64,000 nt of DNA, from contig CAMZMU010000059.1 in the NCBI GenBank assembly GCA_947311845.1, positions 54,397,461 through 54,461,460 of the forward strand. The letters are read 5' to 3'. The notes beneath the pieces are model-generated. The model made no database searches and had not been told where the DNA came from. It worked only from the letters and a program-made list of their open reading frames with translations. Source of the stretch: Poa pratensis (Eukaryota > Streptophyta > Magnoliopsida > Poales > Poaceae). A program made the translations under genes and the position numbers. Below are positions 1 through 12,784 of the stretch, piece by piece (the first letter of the stretch is position 1; each line of letters opens with the position of its first letter).

Positions 1-485
1 CTCCAGCGACCGCGGCGAATGGATGGCGAGTAGGGCGCGTGGCGGCAGAGCGAGAGAAAGATGACGGTTCGAGGTTTGAGGATTTTGATGCGTCGTAGGA
101 GGACGATGGCGACGCCGCGATGGGATTTGGAGGACGATGGCGGCGGCGGCGTGGGATTCTATTGTGATTTGTGAGCGGTTCTTTTTTTGCGAGGATTTCC
201 TTCGATCAAGGCGGACATGGGGCGCGGAACTTTTCGTCCGGGGTGAAGTACGTTCCGTCAAATTAATTACTAAGTGCACCCGAGTAGATGGATAACGTTA
301 TGACTGCCGTTAGATTGAGTTCAGTGGGCCAGATCGTGCGGTGGTGATTGGTCCGTGTGCGCTCTGGGGGGTGCGCGTAGCGAAAGTGATGTTTGCTTGT
401 TTAATAGTAGTGTAGAAGTACTTCCAGGTTTCTGTTTCCTTTATGTGGGCTCTTTCATCAAAAACAAAAAAGAAGAAAGGCACAA
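1..485. other. GC-rich left edge, no gene supported
   Basis: The first 240 bases are GC-rich with GGCGGC-type runs, then the sequence becomes AT-rich. This could be the 5' flank of a gene transcribed leftwards out of the window, but no open frame, splice site or domain supports one. Confidence 0.3.
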
Positions 486-2828
486 TTGATCTGGACTGGA
501 CCAGGTGGTTGTAAATTGGGCTTAGCCTTATTGTGCTTTAGATCGAAAGCCCGGGCCTGGTTGTGTTTCTCTTTTCTCCCTGCCTCGATGAAACTAAATT
601 TTTATATAGTTTTGAGAAGCTGGATGGCTCCCTCATACAAGTTCCCTATTTCATTTGTGCCTTTATCTTATGCGAACAAATACCATTTTTTTTGCCTTTG
701 TTTTGTTCTATTGCCGTTCTATTTTTGTGATTTGTATTTGGATCTCTACTTGTTGGAAAACAAAAACTTTGTCTTATTTGGAGTTTATCTGCCATGTTTC
801 AGTTTTTCATTGGTTTTATTTGCTTCTTTTGTATTGCAAAAAATAGAAAATTAGTTGTCTTTCTTATTTTGTTTGTTTATATTTTATTTGCATGTTTGTT
901 TGGAATACTTTGTTCTCTCTTATTTGAAAGAACCCAAAAAATATATAATTTTTCTTCTTTGGCGCTTGTGTTTGTTTTTCCATTATAAATATTTGCTTGG
1001 TTTTTATTATCCTTTTGTTTTTATTCGGTGTTTGGTTTTAGTGGAGAAATATGATTACACATTTAAGATCCATGAACCTTGTTGCACCAATTTACTAGCT
1101 ACGCATGAATATAATTTCTAACTTAGTTGTATTATGAGCTTCTAATAGTTTAGTAAGGATTTCCATCAATCTACTCTTACCACCATCCAATAGCTTTCTT
1201 ACCAATGCACATTTGCATAGAGTTTCAGCAGCCTTAGTAACATTATAAATGCATCTTTGTTTTTTTAACAAATCATAAAATATTTTTATCTATAGTATGA
1301 AATGGAGAGGAAGTAAAAACCTATGTGTTTCAATTATGTACCTTCACATACTAGTAAATGAAAGAAAAGAATGTTACGATTCAATATCGAAAGTAATGAT
1401 AGATGAGAGCTGCAAGAATATAGACTATACATGGAAAACACAAAATCTGACTTGAATTATAAAGATATTATCTCCACTGCATTGTGGTGCGTGGAGTGAA
1501 TTCCCTCCATTGCGGACCAGGTGGCGACAGCTATGCCAGTTATGTCATCATCATCATCATCTTTGGAGCAGTGCGAGTTTCATTGTCTTGGTTTTCTAGC
1601 CTAGACAATATAATATGGCTCTCATGTTTTTGTATCACCACCTAATGTATCTCTACTCAACGATTAGCTTATGTGTCAGATGCTTGGGGATCACGAGGGT
1701 TGGGACTTGATCGTAGGTTGTAGTTGTGCTCTATGGGAGTTCGAGGCCTAAAGCCTCGTTGCCCGTGGCAGGAAAAGAGAGAGGCGCACTGGACGCATGG
1801 GTAACCTTCTACGGGACAAAACCTTTCCATTCCAAACCTAATACTATATATTACAAACTTAAACTAATTCACATCCCTGGTTGTATATCTCCTATACTTA
1901 TGCCCCCACATGACATTATGCGTATATTCCATGACAACGGTAGAGCTATGTATAAGATAAGGGGGGGGGGGGGCATCGCCCCATTCCACCAACCCATGAT
2001 TTTTTCGAAGTACCCCTTTGGTAAGTGTCCCATATTCTGAATAAAAATGGCCCACACAATGTTTGCTTGCCACAACCCATATCAAATAAATTATATGGTC
2101 TCTCTTTAAGCACGGTATCGTGTGCTACTTGGAGTATCCGGATACGCTGTCTTTGGAAATAATGTGCCAGGAACATCTTGGCAGGCGCTGTGTTGCATAA
2201 GCCATTTTGGTTAATTCATGCGCAAATGTGTGCGACATACTTCATTAGCATACTAGGTTGGACCTAAATCCAACTCATCTATTTACTTAACTAAATGGAG
2301 CCTCCTCCACTAAAGTCATGTCAAGCTATTTAATTATGTCTGTCTCCCGTGTGTCGGATCATGCTTACATCTTAGCGCAGCAAGTCTACGAGACTGGAGG
2401 CTTACGTAGCCGACCGACGAATGCCAAGTTTGTCACATCCATCTGCTATGACTTTCATGTGTTGGACCAGATGATAAGCGTATCGTCCATGCAGTTGGTC
2501 GTACATACAATCGTGATCGTTTTCACAATGCATTCTAAATGAGGTTCTTCAACATTGTGCAAAGGCTCATTGGCAATAGGATTTGGAAGCTAGAGGTGCA
2601 TTTCCCCGTGAGCATGCATCAAGCGAGGCTCGAGATACAACGTGGGTATTCAGATGCATGGTTGGCACTAAAATATGAGCAACGTCTGCTTGCCATCTCC
2701 ATGGACGTACGCTCAAGTAGAGACACCATCATGCACAAACAAAGGAAAATATTATACTCTATGGTGTCGCGCACAGTTAATATGGAGTTTTTAGTTTTTT
2801 TTTCATGTGCATGGACTTTGGTGTGTGT

Positions 2829-2860
<32 letters not shown>

Positions 2861-3394
2861 CTTCAACCCGTAATCTCCAAACTCTGGAGGGTCCGCACCT
2901 CCAAGACAACCCCTCCCCCTCCTTTGAGTAGCGTGCTCGAATGATGCATCTCCTGTTGTCGGTTGTGCTAGTGAGACGTGGGCTTAAGGTACGTGTACAT
3001 GCTTGGTTGAGTGTAGCTTGTGGCACCGTCGCAACATGGAGCTTCCATGTTCGTCACCGGGTGACTCAGATATCAGATGGTCGAGATGCGAGGATGCAGA
3101 CAATCAGGTCGGCGAGGCAGTGTGCGGAATAAAAATGTAGGTATAGCAAACAAATGTTTAGTCTTCTCATGGAGAGGCAACAAAAAAATCCTATTTTTGT
3201 CCTCCCATCAAAATGAACCTAGAAGCATATTGCGATCAAGTCATGGTCAGACCATGCTAATGCATGTATCACTTAAGAAAATCGAAGAGTTCATGATAAT
3301 TTTCATTTTTAAAGTGGTTCACTACTTTCTATGACTTACTTCTGAAATACCAATTAAGGATATATGAAATAATATCATATTTTTCACTTGCACT
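486..3394. other. Gene-free AT-rich stretch
   Basis: Only short, low-complexity open frames occur here. Those at 486-1121 are T-rich and encode Phe/Leu-rich nonsense. The stretch holds a 13-base G run at 1961-1973 and a 32-base G run at 2829-2860. I recognise no coding domain or transposon ends. Confidence 0.5.
2829..2860 (+). repeat. Poly-G tract of 32 bases
   Basis: An uninterrupted run of about 32 G follows a short GT repeat. It makes artificial poly-glycine and poly-proline frames on the two strands. A run this long is unstable in replication and hard to sequence, so its exact length should not be trusted. Confidence 0.9.
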
Positions 3395-4083
3395 TAGGGG
3401 TGGAAATAAAACTCGAAACTCGCGAGCTCAATTAGTACTCGAAAACTCGGCAACTAACAAGCCAAGCTGAGTTGACACTTTTAGGTCGTTTAAAAATGAG
3501 TTTAATGAGTCGAGTTGTGAGTAATCGATAAGCTTGTGAATATCCTTACATTGATATGCTACATTATAAATTAGTCAACACTAAAGAAAATATGAGTCCT
3601 CCGGGACAAAAAATATAAGCACCCGGGTCAAAATCTCGAGAATCTACCTGGAGAGGCATCGGAGATTAACCACGCTTCTTGTACTCTCGCTTAAGATGAT
3701 TTGACTAGGTTTTTTATTTTCTTAATGATACCGAATCAAGAGATTGTTATGGAATTTTTCAATTAGTAAAGTAATAAAATAATATTGAGAACTATATCAT
3801 GTAATCCCATTGAAAAAATGGAATTCGATTTTAAGGTGAATTTTGGAATAAGAGATAAATAAACAATTGAATTTGAAAAAAAACTTTCTATTTTGTATTA
3901 TTTTTTTTTCAATAGGAGGCCCTCTTTTTAGAGTGAATGAGCTAACTCGAGTATTTATTGGGTCAAGCCAAGTTGGGGTTTTCAGCTTGTTAAATAAACG
4001 AGTCGAGTCGAGCAAACTCATTAACTAACGAGTATTCACGAGTCGAGTCAAGTTGAGTCAAGCTGGCTCCATATCCACCCCTA
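3395..4083. mobile_element. hAT-type non-autonomous element (foldback MITE)
   Basis: The element starts TAGGGGTGGA and ends with the complement TCCACCCCTA. The inner flanks are rich in ACTCG/CGAGT motifs in opposite orientation, so the two ends can pair over a long stretch. The flanks are CTTGCACT (3387-3394) and CTTCCACT (4084-4091), an 8-bp duplication with one mismatch. An 8-bp target duplication fits the hAT superfamily. No transposase frame is present, so it must have moved with help from another element. Confidence 0.65.
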
Positions 4084-4091
4084 CTTCCACT

Positions 4092-5095
4092 ATAGAAATG
4101 ATATTTTAATATTATGTATGAATAATTGGCCCCTTTGGTCATATTTTACACTACTCAATCATCATTTTGATTTTGAACAATAGTTTGCATTATTGGTGTG
4201 AAAACATATCATTTAATTATGTTGGAAAAAACATTCTAACAAGAAATAAGACTTTACTTGGTTGCAATCTTGAATATCTACTGTGACTTAATACATTTGA
4301 TATCATTATCTTAGTCGATTGAAGATCTCCAACAAATTTTCAGGTGCATTTATATAAACTTGTTGTAGCTTAATTAACATGTATAGTGTTCTACATTGCT
4401 TTTAACTATGTGAAATGCACACATTTAATGATATTTTCCGGTATATATAGTGTACATTTGTTCCCATGTGCATAATACATATTGTTGTTATTAGTGTTAT
4501 TTTTAATTCTTGCCTAATAAAAACAATTAATTTTGTGATTATTATTCCTTTGTTTAGACTATGTCTAAATGGTGAATATCATGTCGTACTATCAAAACCA
4601 TAAGCAAGTAATTGAATGGACAATAGTAGAAAAACGAGTATTACAGTCGGTGACCAGCGGAGGTTGGAGCAAAAAAAAGAAGAGACTACGATACGCTACA
4701 CTTCAGCCGGTTATTACAGATTAACCGCCTCCAAAGAAAAAGCCGACTCCTATAGTATGTTTTCCAGGGCGGCCCAAATGCAAATGCGCCACCTAAAATC
4801 ACTCAGCCAGGCACGGGAAAAGCCGGGGGCGATAATAGAGGGCCGCAACCGGGCAAAATGAATGGGCTGCCATCGATATTTCGTGCTGCGGGACAGACAA
4901 AAGGCTCATAGTGCAACATGTTTAAAAGCCCAAATGTAAGTTTCACAACCCAATAGATCTAATAAAGGAGCGGTGGACTGAACCCTCCGTACGCTCCCCA
5001 TCGGAACCGAAGCACTTACCATCGGAGCGGGTACAAGTTATTCCGACGTGAGGACATCACCACCACAACACCTTTCTCCCAAAAAATTTAACGTA
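4092..5095. other. No gene seen
   Basis: AT-rich up to about 4600, then mixed. A short open frame at 4616-4861 has no recognisable domain. I see no transposon ends or splice structure. Confidence 0.4.
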
Positions 5096-5239
5096 CCGGC
5101 CCCTCCGTTCACTAACCTTCCTACCTAATATTTCAATATTGACCACATACATTCTAAAGTGAGTGAATAAATGTATAAAATAAGTTTAGATACATTTGGA
5201 TCAAGAAAAAAAATATCTTATATTAGTGAACGGAGGGAG
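5096..5239. mobile_element. Stowaway MITE (Tc1/Mariner type)
   Basis: The ends carry CCCTCCGTTCACTAA and its inverted copy TTAGTGAACGGAGGGAG, flanked by TA on both sides (5094-5095, 5240-5241). The interior is AT-rich and non-coding. The left terminus is partly degraded. Confidence 0.75.
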
Positions 5240-6111
5240 TACATAGAAGTTGGACTTTCTCCCACCCACCTTCGTATGGCCAAAATCCTTTGCTCTGCGA
5301 AGGTTACCAGGGCCTTTGGATTCGGGTCAGACCGGCAAGCTCACCAGTGGAGGGCGCACGTCTCCAGATCGCCTCCAAGGACTCTCCTAGCGGCTAGGTT
5401 TTGTGGAGGAGTACTATTCATGAGAATGACGGATTTTAGTAGTTTCCTTTTGCGATCCATCGTGAAGGGACAACTTTTCCGATGGCGATGGAGACGTTTC
5501 ATCCATCGCGAAGGGAACTAAACAAACGAAAAAAAATCAAAGATATTCTCTTTCGTGTCTATGGAAAATGTTTCATAAAAGTCGTGTGTTTTTTATACGT
5601 CCAAATACGTTCTCTTTTTTTTTGTGTTAGTATTAATTTCCTTTGCAGCTAACGTGCCATGGCATCTAATTGCATACTTCTTATGTTGTGTGTTTTGGAA
5701 TCCTTTAAATCAAAAGAGGCCCCGAATTTGTGCTATTTTATATGTAAAATACATAGGGAATTTGTTCTATGAACACGGTCTAAAATCCTGTGCACAAAAC
5801 TTGAATTTATGCAAGATATTTCTCCTCCACAATGGAGGAATATGTCATGCAAGTACAAGCATTCCAACTGAAACATACACCAAAACTTGCTAACACTGAC
5901 TACAGCTATAAACATCGGCAACAATTACTACCAGCCTGCCGGGTGCCTCTGCCACTCTGCTTCTACCATGGCGTGTTGGCGTCTCTGTTTTCCGAGGCAT
6001 TTGATTGCAGAATTGTAGTGTTTTTTTTAATCTGAATCCCCTTCAGTTTCTACAGCCTCCAACGCATTTGCGCCAGGATTACAAAACCCAGTTCTCCATT
6101 CTCCTGCAGAC
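5240..6111. other. Intergenic, includes 3' flank of the X8 gene
   Basis: No coding domain is recognisable. The right-hand 200 bases lie just downstream of the stop codon of the minus-strand X8 gene and probably hold its 3' UTR. Confidence 0.4.
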
Positions 6112-7315
6112 TTACTTGTACAGGTTGAGGGACACAGTCGCGACAAGGAGCGTCAAGGCCGTAGTCCTGATCTTGCTGCGCGGCATCATCGCCGTCGGGG
6201 CGTCGCTGATCCCGGCGCCGTAGTCCGGTGGCGACATGGACCCGTAGAGAGGAGGCGGGTTGTAGAAGCCGCCAGCACTAGGAGGAGAGTTGTAGTAGCC
6301 GCCGGGAGGGGATCCGTACGTCGGCGTCAGCGGGTTCGTCGTGTTCAGGACCGACGCGCCGGTGCTGCACGACATGCCAGTCGTCACATCGATCATACGA
6401 AGACAATTAAATAATTTTCAGCAGGATCGGTTTGCATACAGTTCGATGATCAGTTTCTTACCTGGTTGACGGGTACCTGCAGGTGGTGGTGCTGGGATCG
6501 GTGCTGGTGAGGATGGCGGCGCCGGCGAAGTCGCAGCTGGTCTGGACGGGGTTCCGCTGGTAGTAGGAGTTGAAGGCGTAGGAGGCGTGGTCGCGGACGG
6601 TGTCCGGGTCGGCGCAGGCCCCGCCGGTCTGGATGGCCGAACAGTCCGCGCCCTGCCCGCACGCGTAGTCCAGCGCCACCTGCAGCGCCGCGGTGCCCGC
6701 GCTCGGCCTCGCCACGCACCAGCTCCCGGCAGCGCTGGCGGCGACCGGATGCGCCAGGGACGGCTCGGCGGTGGCCAGCGGCGTCGCCGGAACCGCCGTG
6801 GGGTTCGTCGGCAGCGGGACAGTCGCGAGCGGCGTGGTCACGTCCCGCTCCGGCATGTCGCGCGCGCGCTCCAGCCTCGCCACGGCACGCCCTCCCTCCT
6901 CGACCCCTCGCCCTGCAGCTTGAACCGATGCGTAATTCATGAGAGAGTCCACACGAAACTTTTCACTGCTTGCTCTGATCTGTATTCCACCAGTGAGCAA
7001 AAAGCACGGTTTTGTTTGAGAGTTTAGCAGGATTTTTCTGACGAAAAAGCATTCGTTTGTCTGTTGCATGACACGACACACTCTGGTCGTTCGTCAGCTC
7101 CAACTAACAATCTTGAGGTTCATCCAGCAACCAAAAACCAACCAAAACAAATACAATAAAAACAAACTAACTTGCAAACCAACAGGTAGAGAATTCAGAG
7201 ACTCACCATGGCGGCAGCAGGAGAGAAGCAGGACAGGAAAGAGGCCAAGCAGTGATGAACATGGACTTGCCCAAGACCCATGCCGCCTCAAGGTGGCACA
7301 GCGCTCCACTACCAC
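6112..7315 (-). CDS. X8 (CBM43) domain GPI-anchored protein, PDCB/glucanase-like
   Basis: Three exons on the minus strand: 7315-7207, 6912-6462 and 6364-6112, with GT/AG borders and matching phases, giving about 270 residues. Residues 1-35 form a signal peptide with a hydrophobic core ([13 protein letters not shown]). Residues 38-99 are a Pro/Ala/Thr-rich linker. Residues 100-184 are the X8 domain, with WCVARPSAG at its start and six cysteines (102, 121, 127, 136, 163, 181) plus DHASYAFNSYYQ. A Pro/Gly/Tyr-rich tail follows, ending in a hydrophobic stretch (TTALTLLVATVSL) typical of a GPI-attachment signal. X8 domains bind beta-1,3-glucan (callose), and proteins of this layout sit at the cell wall or plasmodesmata. 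No glycosyl hydrolase domain is present, so a binding rather than cleaving role is inferred. The reading frame is intact. The start was chosen because only this frame joins exon 2 in phase; the distal N-terminus is the least certain part. Confidence 0.85.
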
Positions 7316-7860
7316 TTCAAGCTTAGCAAGTGTGAAGTGAGCTGGCTTAGCGGCTCTGCTCCAGTCTACTCAGTGCATGCATCTGCCGATAAGCATCAGC
7401 ATCAGGGCGGTGAGAGGGGTCGGGGAGCAAGAGGAAATTTTGGAATGGGAGGCTAGGAGCCGAGCAGAGTGCTTTGGGCTGCAGGATCACGCGAATGTGC
7501 AATAGATTAAGCAAAAGGTGGTGAGAAAAGTGAGTGAGAAAGGTCGGGTGAGTTGGGAGGTGAAAATGCAAAGAAACTTGAGGAATCCTTCGCGTAGGGA
7601 TGCCTTCATGATGGCTTAGATATGATCATCATGACCCAGAAATTGGATTGTTTTCGTCTGGTGCAGAGTTAGGCGCACACCGGGATCGGAGCGAATATAT
7701 TTTGCTTTCCCTTTGTGACAAAGTTACATACAGTAGCCGCACTGTCAGGTGAATATGTAATAACCATATATATACGTGGTATAATCGTCTGCGCCAATAT
7801 TCCGTTCATGTTCTGAGCCCGACCGTTCTGTTCATCAGAGATGACACATACTACCTGTTA
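7316..7860. other. Upstream region of the X8 gene
   Basis: This should contain the promoter and 5' UTR of the minus-strand X8 gene. I could not pick a convincing TATA box. No other gene is seen. Confidence 0.35.
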
Positions 7861-7963
7861 CTCCCTCCGTTCGGAATTAGTTGTCTCAAAGTTGGATGTA
7901 TCTAGATACTTATTAGTATGTAGGTCACTCATTTTAGAGACGAGTAATTCCGAATGGAGGGAG
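7861..7963. mobile_element. Stowaway MITE, 103 bp
   Basis: Terminal inverted repeats CTCCCTCCGTTCGGAATTA and TAATTCCGAATGGAGGGAG, flanked by TA (7859-7860 and 7964-7965). The short AT-rich interior and TA duplication are diagnostic of Stowaway in grasses. Confidence 0.9.
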
Positions 7964-8528
7964 TACTTAAAAAAAACAGATTTTTTTTCGCATTTCAGGT
8001 GAACCGAAGCATGCCTCCTTCGTTTGCACGTAGTGCTTTTTAGACTGGTCGTGTCATGGAGAATGCGAGTTGGTGGTAAAGTTCAGAATCTCTTTCTTTT
8101 CACTGTACCCACTACACTAGCTGATTCTCAAACATTTTTTTTTCTTTTGGTAACGAACGGGAAGGTGTCGCAAGCTCGATCGACGTGATGCTCCATCCAT
8201 CCATCCAAATCTTTAACCTTTGCATCTGCTTTTGGGAGACCCTTCTTCTTCTTGAGCAGCTGCACATATTATAGAAAAAGCCCAGAGACTTGGTTTTTGT
8301 CCCCTGACTTCCTCGGTTCATGTTATGTTCGCCGCTATAGGCGCCGCCTAATAGGAGAAATGGAGAATGTGCTCTAATAGGAGAATGTGCTTTATATTCC
8401 GGTTTCTGCTGGACGGCACTGCCAACTGGCCGTTTTGTGTGAGTGCTTCTACCTATTCCATTATGGTGATTAAAACGTTGGACAAATCAAGGCTGCAAAT
8501 GGAAGTGCTTGAGCTCGTTTAGGAGGTA

Positions 8529-8687
8529 CTCCCTCCGTGCACGAATATAAGAGTTTTACCTATTGCACATATTGTCTACCTGCACCCTAAAGCGAGTGAA
8601 CATGCACACAAAAATGTGTTTACATACATTTGTATACATGTGCATGTGGACAAATGGTAAACATCTTATATTAAAAAACGGAGGGAG
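8529..8687. mobile_element. Stowaway MITE, 159 bp
   Basis: Begins CTCCCTCCGTGCACGAATAT and ends AAAACGGAGGGAG, flanked by TA (8527-8528 and 8688-8689). The interior is non-coding. Confidence 0.85.
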
Positions 8688-9091
8688 TATTATGCAAAAG
8701 AAAAAAAAACTGGCTACGTGTGCAGGTTAACGGACACGTGCTAGACTAAATGCCCACTGCAAAGGAATGACCACGAGCACACAAATTGGCAAGGTCATTG
8801 GTTTTTGGCAAACACAACTTGTTGACCTATGTGCACATGCGAGGCAAATTCATATACCGCCGGTGCATTATTCTCAGCAACATATGTATAAATCTTTTTA
8901 AAAATAGTCCTTTTAAGAAGGATTTTGAACATCCATTCTGTGACATCCTTAATACTAGCTATGTCATAAGGCATGGATGTTGATTGAGTTAGTCATCAAA
9001 GTGAGAGTTCATCATACAAAAATATGCATAAGATAATATTTTTATCCACTAGACACTCAATTCTGCTCTGGAAGCCCATGCACTAAGGTTT

Positions 9092-9560
9092 TTAAAAAAT
9101 ATGGTGAAAGTGCAAAAAAAAAAAACCGATAAATACAAACACTGTTGAACTCTTGAAAATGCCACAATGCTTCATCCACACCAATCCACCATAGTACCAG
9201 TCCGGTAGGAGATGTCGCCTGTTGCGATGACTGTAGTAACTCCTACAATCCTGACTCCAATAGTAAAAATACGTTTTCACTGCTAATGCTCAAAGGTGCA
9301 AAAAGCGTTAGTGGAAGACCCCATAGATAGTGCAAACCAACTCTTGCAACAATTAAGAAAAATGCCGTAACAGATACGAAGTTTGTAGACACCATAAAGG
9401 ATAGTACGATTACAACGGAAACAAACAACTTAATGTCGAGACCGAGGCCAGAGGGCGTCCCAAACTTACCAGACACATCATTCAACCGCACCCCATCTGG
9501 TTGCCCGCCAGAACGGTCGCTGCTAGTGCCTCCACCTCCATCGGGTGTGTGATTGACTGG
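9092..9560 (-). pseudogene. Fragment of an unrecognised multi-span membrane protein
   Basis: On the minus strand a frame of about 82 residues (9491-9243) has closely spaced hydrophobic segments (LFVSVVIVLSFMV, VTAFFLIVARVGL, LPLTLFAPLSI). The amino acid pattern reads as a real membrane protein rather than a chance frame. Sense continues in another frame (VGVTTVIATGDISYRTG) at about 9250-9180 after a one-base shift, so this looks like a decayed gene piece. Upstream (about 9491-9560) is a Gly/Ser/Pro-rich polar stretch. I do not recognise the family. Confidence 0.3.
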
Positions 9561-11691
9561 CTCATTTCGCTTCCTTTCAAAAAGACAAGTTTCCGCTCTT
9601 GAACTGCTTATAATTAAGGATCTGGAAAATAATTATCTGTTATGGTTGGTTGCTGGAGTGCTCGCTTGAGGCTAGCGCTAGTTGACTGGAGTTGTAGATT
9701 TTTTTTCCTATTCACTTGTCTACTCCTCACTCATCAAGTGAATTTTCATCTCACAAACTTGCACTCCCAACAATACTCCTGGTCACTCACCACATGCTAA
9801 TGTCCAACGGAGAATGCACTCACTCTTGCGCGCGCGTTATTAATAGTGGATGGAGGTAGAATAGGAGACAAGCGGATAAGTCGGCTAAACAATTAATTTG
9901 AGTAAAATAAGGGCCTAGCTAAACCAACAGTAATCCCAAGAAAAGCAAGTCCTACTATACTCCAAAGTCAACATGACTTGAATTCAACCATTTCAGTATT
10001 TATACGAAACTTCTTAACTTCATCGTAATAAATGTTTCCACTACATCTATGTTATTTCTGTTGATACATCCTTGATGTATTATCTTTCATTTTTAAGTAT
10101 AATATCGCAGAACTAGCAATTGTAGTGGAAGATATAATTTATTATTTGAGTTTAATATTATGATTACACGTACATTTTAAATAAAAAAAGGCATTTTCTT
10201 ACAATTTTATTTTGCTCTATTGTTTGGAATGGTTAAGAATGTGTTTGGTTACAACAGATTTCACCAAATATCCGGGAATACCAAAAGCACTACACTACTC
10301 ATGAATTTTTTATGCATTATGATGCATTTAATGTGTATGTGTCCATAGTGTCCTTCGGTATCTACAACATCTGGTTGAGTATTTTAAAGTTTATAAATCT
10401 AAAAGATAACTCAAAAAAGTTTCTAGAGTAAAAAACTATATCACGTTTTAGATGCATAAGGATTGTAAAACATACGAGTTATCAACGAGTAATTTATCTA
10501 TGAATTCTCACATTCGTTCTACCACGTTGGTAGAGCTTGTATGTCTCTTTGTCCAAAATGTCCTCCACTTCTACAGAATGGTCCATATGTGTTGGCACGT
10601 CTCTAGTGGCTCGTTTGAAAACTCAAGCAGATGACCTCAGAAGTTGTCATCTCTCTTTATTTCTCTAAGTTGAACAACCGGTGATGCTCTGCATCTCAGA
10701 CCTCTGATACATGAACGTCAGCAATCAGGCACGGAGACAAGGGGGGACGGGGGGGGGGGGGGGGGGGCTTCAGATTTATTGAAGAACACTAGCCATTTGA
10801 GCTTGTATTTCTTAGTGATTTACTATAATCTTCCCCCTCAACAAGTTTGCGACACTAAGTGTGTCCAGTTAGCCCCCTCAATGTCACATGCTGGCTCCGT
10901 CCCTGTCAGCAATCAAGGCATTTTCCTTGAATCATTGTCGATGACAATCAAACATTCTCAAAAGTGAAAACACCTCTATGCGTCGTTCAAAAGAGGTGGG
11001 GGGCTCATCGGTCATCTGACCTTGAGGACGGCGCCCCAGAAGAATGTGCTTGCCATTCCTGTTTCTGCTGTGCTGGATACGCCATAAGAAACAGTGGGGG
11101 CCGGCCTAGTGGTGCCACGACGACTACAATGCAAAAGAAGACCACTTTGGGCTAGTATAAAGGTGTTTTCGGAATTTATAATTGATAACTAGCTAGCTGC
11201 CACGGTGCCACTGTGTCTATGCAGTACTAGTGGTAGCCACTGGCCGTCGTGAAATAATATTTTTCCATGAACTTTCAGTCCAGGCGCACGGCTCGATGCA
11301 GCTCAAAAATCTTGGAAGAGATTTGGCGCTGCAAATTAAAGTGCTGGCAGCTTGTAACCTAGTCGGCTGGTCCTGAAGCAAAACGACAAATTAGGGCAGC
11401 TGCAAGGAACCAATGCACACGAGGGAGGCTCGAGCTGTCCATTGTAAACGGACAAGTGTCAGCATATAGACACGTAGCTCGTCTCAAAACTGGCTCAAAT
11501 TTGGTCGCGGTTTGTGGAAATCGTGGAGACGCCGTGTGTTCGTCCCTGGTACACTCATCAGTGAGCGTGGCCACTTCACCTCCCTCCATGCGGTCCTTTT
11601 TAATGGGGTCCGGCAACCGACACCATCGTCCCCATCGCCACTGCACTCCACACTGGTCAAACCCTAACTCCCCAAGGCCCCCTGGCCGGCG
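9561..11691. other. Gene-free stretch with a 19-base G run
   Basis: No coding domain is seen. A G run at 10749-10767 follows GGGGGGAC. The rest is AT-rich to about 10,950 and mixed after that. Short open frames here have no family resemblance. Confidence 0.4.
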
Positions 11692-12684
11692 TTGAAGAAG
11701 CTGAGCTGGCGGAAGCCCGGCCGCAACGACAAGGAGGCCTCCTCCTCGCGGGGGCCTCCGATGCGGCTCACCGCTTCGCTCGCGCCGCCCGCTGCCGCCC
11801 GCACCGTGCCCAGGTGTGAACGACCGAGGTCGCCCAACTGTACTGGGAAGTCGCGGCGCCCCTCCTGTGGGACGACGTGCATCTGTCGGGCGACTGGAAC
11901 CTTAGCCGGAGGCGCATCCCCGTTCCCCCATACCTCGCTCCGGCAGGGCGCGCATGGAGGAGATCCTGCGCCGACAAAGCTTCTTGCCGCCCGACCTGCT
12001 CCGCGACCCCACGTACGCCCTCAACTCGCCGTTGTGGGACCGCTGGTTCGAGGTTGAGCACAACCAGTGGCGGCGGTCGTACTTCGCGACGTTGGCGCCG
12101 GAGGGGTACGAGGAGGACCCCGCGCTCGTCGGCATGGAGGACGATGAAGACTCTGACCTTGACGAGGAGGACAACGCAGTGGAGGACGACATCACCGTCA
12201 TGAAGCAGGAGGCCGAGGAGGCGTTCCCCAACTGGGTGCCCTACCGTGGCGCCCAGCCCACACCGGCCGTCAACGACGACGCCGAGGAGGCGGAACTTCA
12301 GGCCGCCATTGACGCCTCCAATCTGGAGGAGCCGGCGATGTGGCCGGAGATGGGGCGCGCGCTCCACGAGTTGGCGGAGGCGACGGCGCAACGAGCCCAC
12401 GAGGAGGAGGAGGCGGCGACGCATGAGTGCGCACGCTGGCAGGTGCCCTGGTCGCCGTGGCTGCAACGCGAGGAGGGCCAGGCCTGGGCGCCGGCACCGG
12501 CTTGGCCGCCGGATCTCGAGGCGACGTAGACGCCTCCTCCGGCCGCGCCACCTGCGCACCTCTACGCGCCCCGCCCTACATTATCCTCTCCGACAACGAG
12601 GACGAGGAGCAGGAGGCCACGGCGACGTTCTGGCCGCGGTGGCACCGACGCCACCCATCCCCACCGAAGAACCCACTAATATAG
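11692..12684 (+). pseudogene. Broken acidic hypothetical protein of a grass repeat-associated type
   Basis: GC-rich coding-like sequence read in pieces in several frames. A Ser/Pro/Arg-rich start (from 11692) shifts near 11840 into a frame with LYWEVAAPLLWDDVHL. It shifts again near 11950 into the longest open piece (11954-12529). That piece has RRQSFLPPDLLRDPTYALNS near its start, then acidic and Ala/Glu-rich stretches, and ends at a TAG stop at 12527-12529. A further piece ends in IILSDNEDEEQ (to 12684). Each shift can be explained by one lost C or G. Similar ORFs ending in an acidic LSDxE tail also occur inside the Harbinger-like element at 28.4-30.9 kb, so this is probably a transposon-borne or repetitive ORF. 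Function unknown. Confidence 0.4.
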
Positions 12685-12784
12685 GTTTTTTAATGTATTA
12701 GTTTTTGTCACTGGGCCCATGGGGCCCTTTAACTAATATATGTATCATTATTTTAGTTGCTTTTTTTCTTCTGTTATTTCGTTT

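Noticed and set aside
486..1121. Several overlapping open frames rich in Phe and Leu
   Set aside because: T-rich sequence, no start context, domain or splice support.
2539..3026. Frames with poly-glycine (+) and poly-proline (-)
   Set aside because: Created only by the 32-base G run.
6450..7027. Other long frames over the X8 gene on both strands
   Set aside because: GC-rich shadows of the X8 exon 2; they lack the domain and phase evidence.
10725..10915. Possible element between GCACGGAGACAAGG and CTGGCTCCGTCCC
   Set aside because: Ends only loosely inverted; no target duplication could be shown.
11768..12559. 263-codon Arg/Leu-rich frame on the minus strand
   Set aside because: Antisense shadow of the acidic ORF on the plus strand; Arg/Leu/Arg-rich composition.
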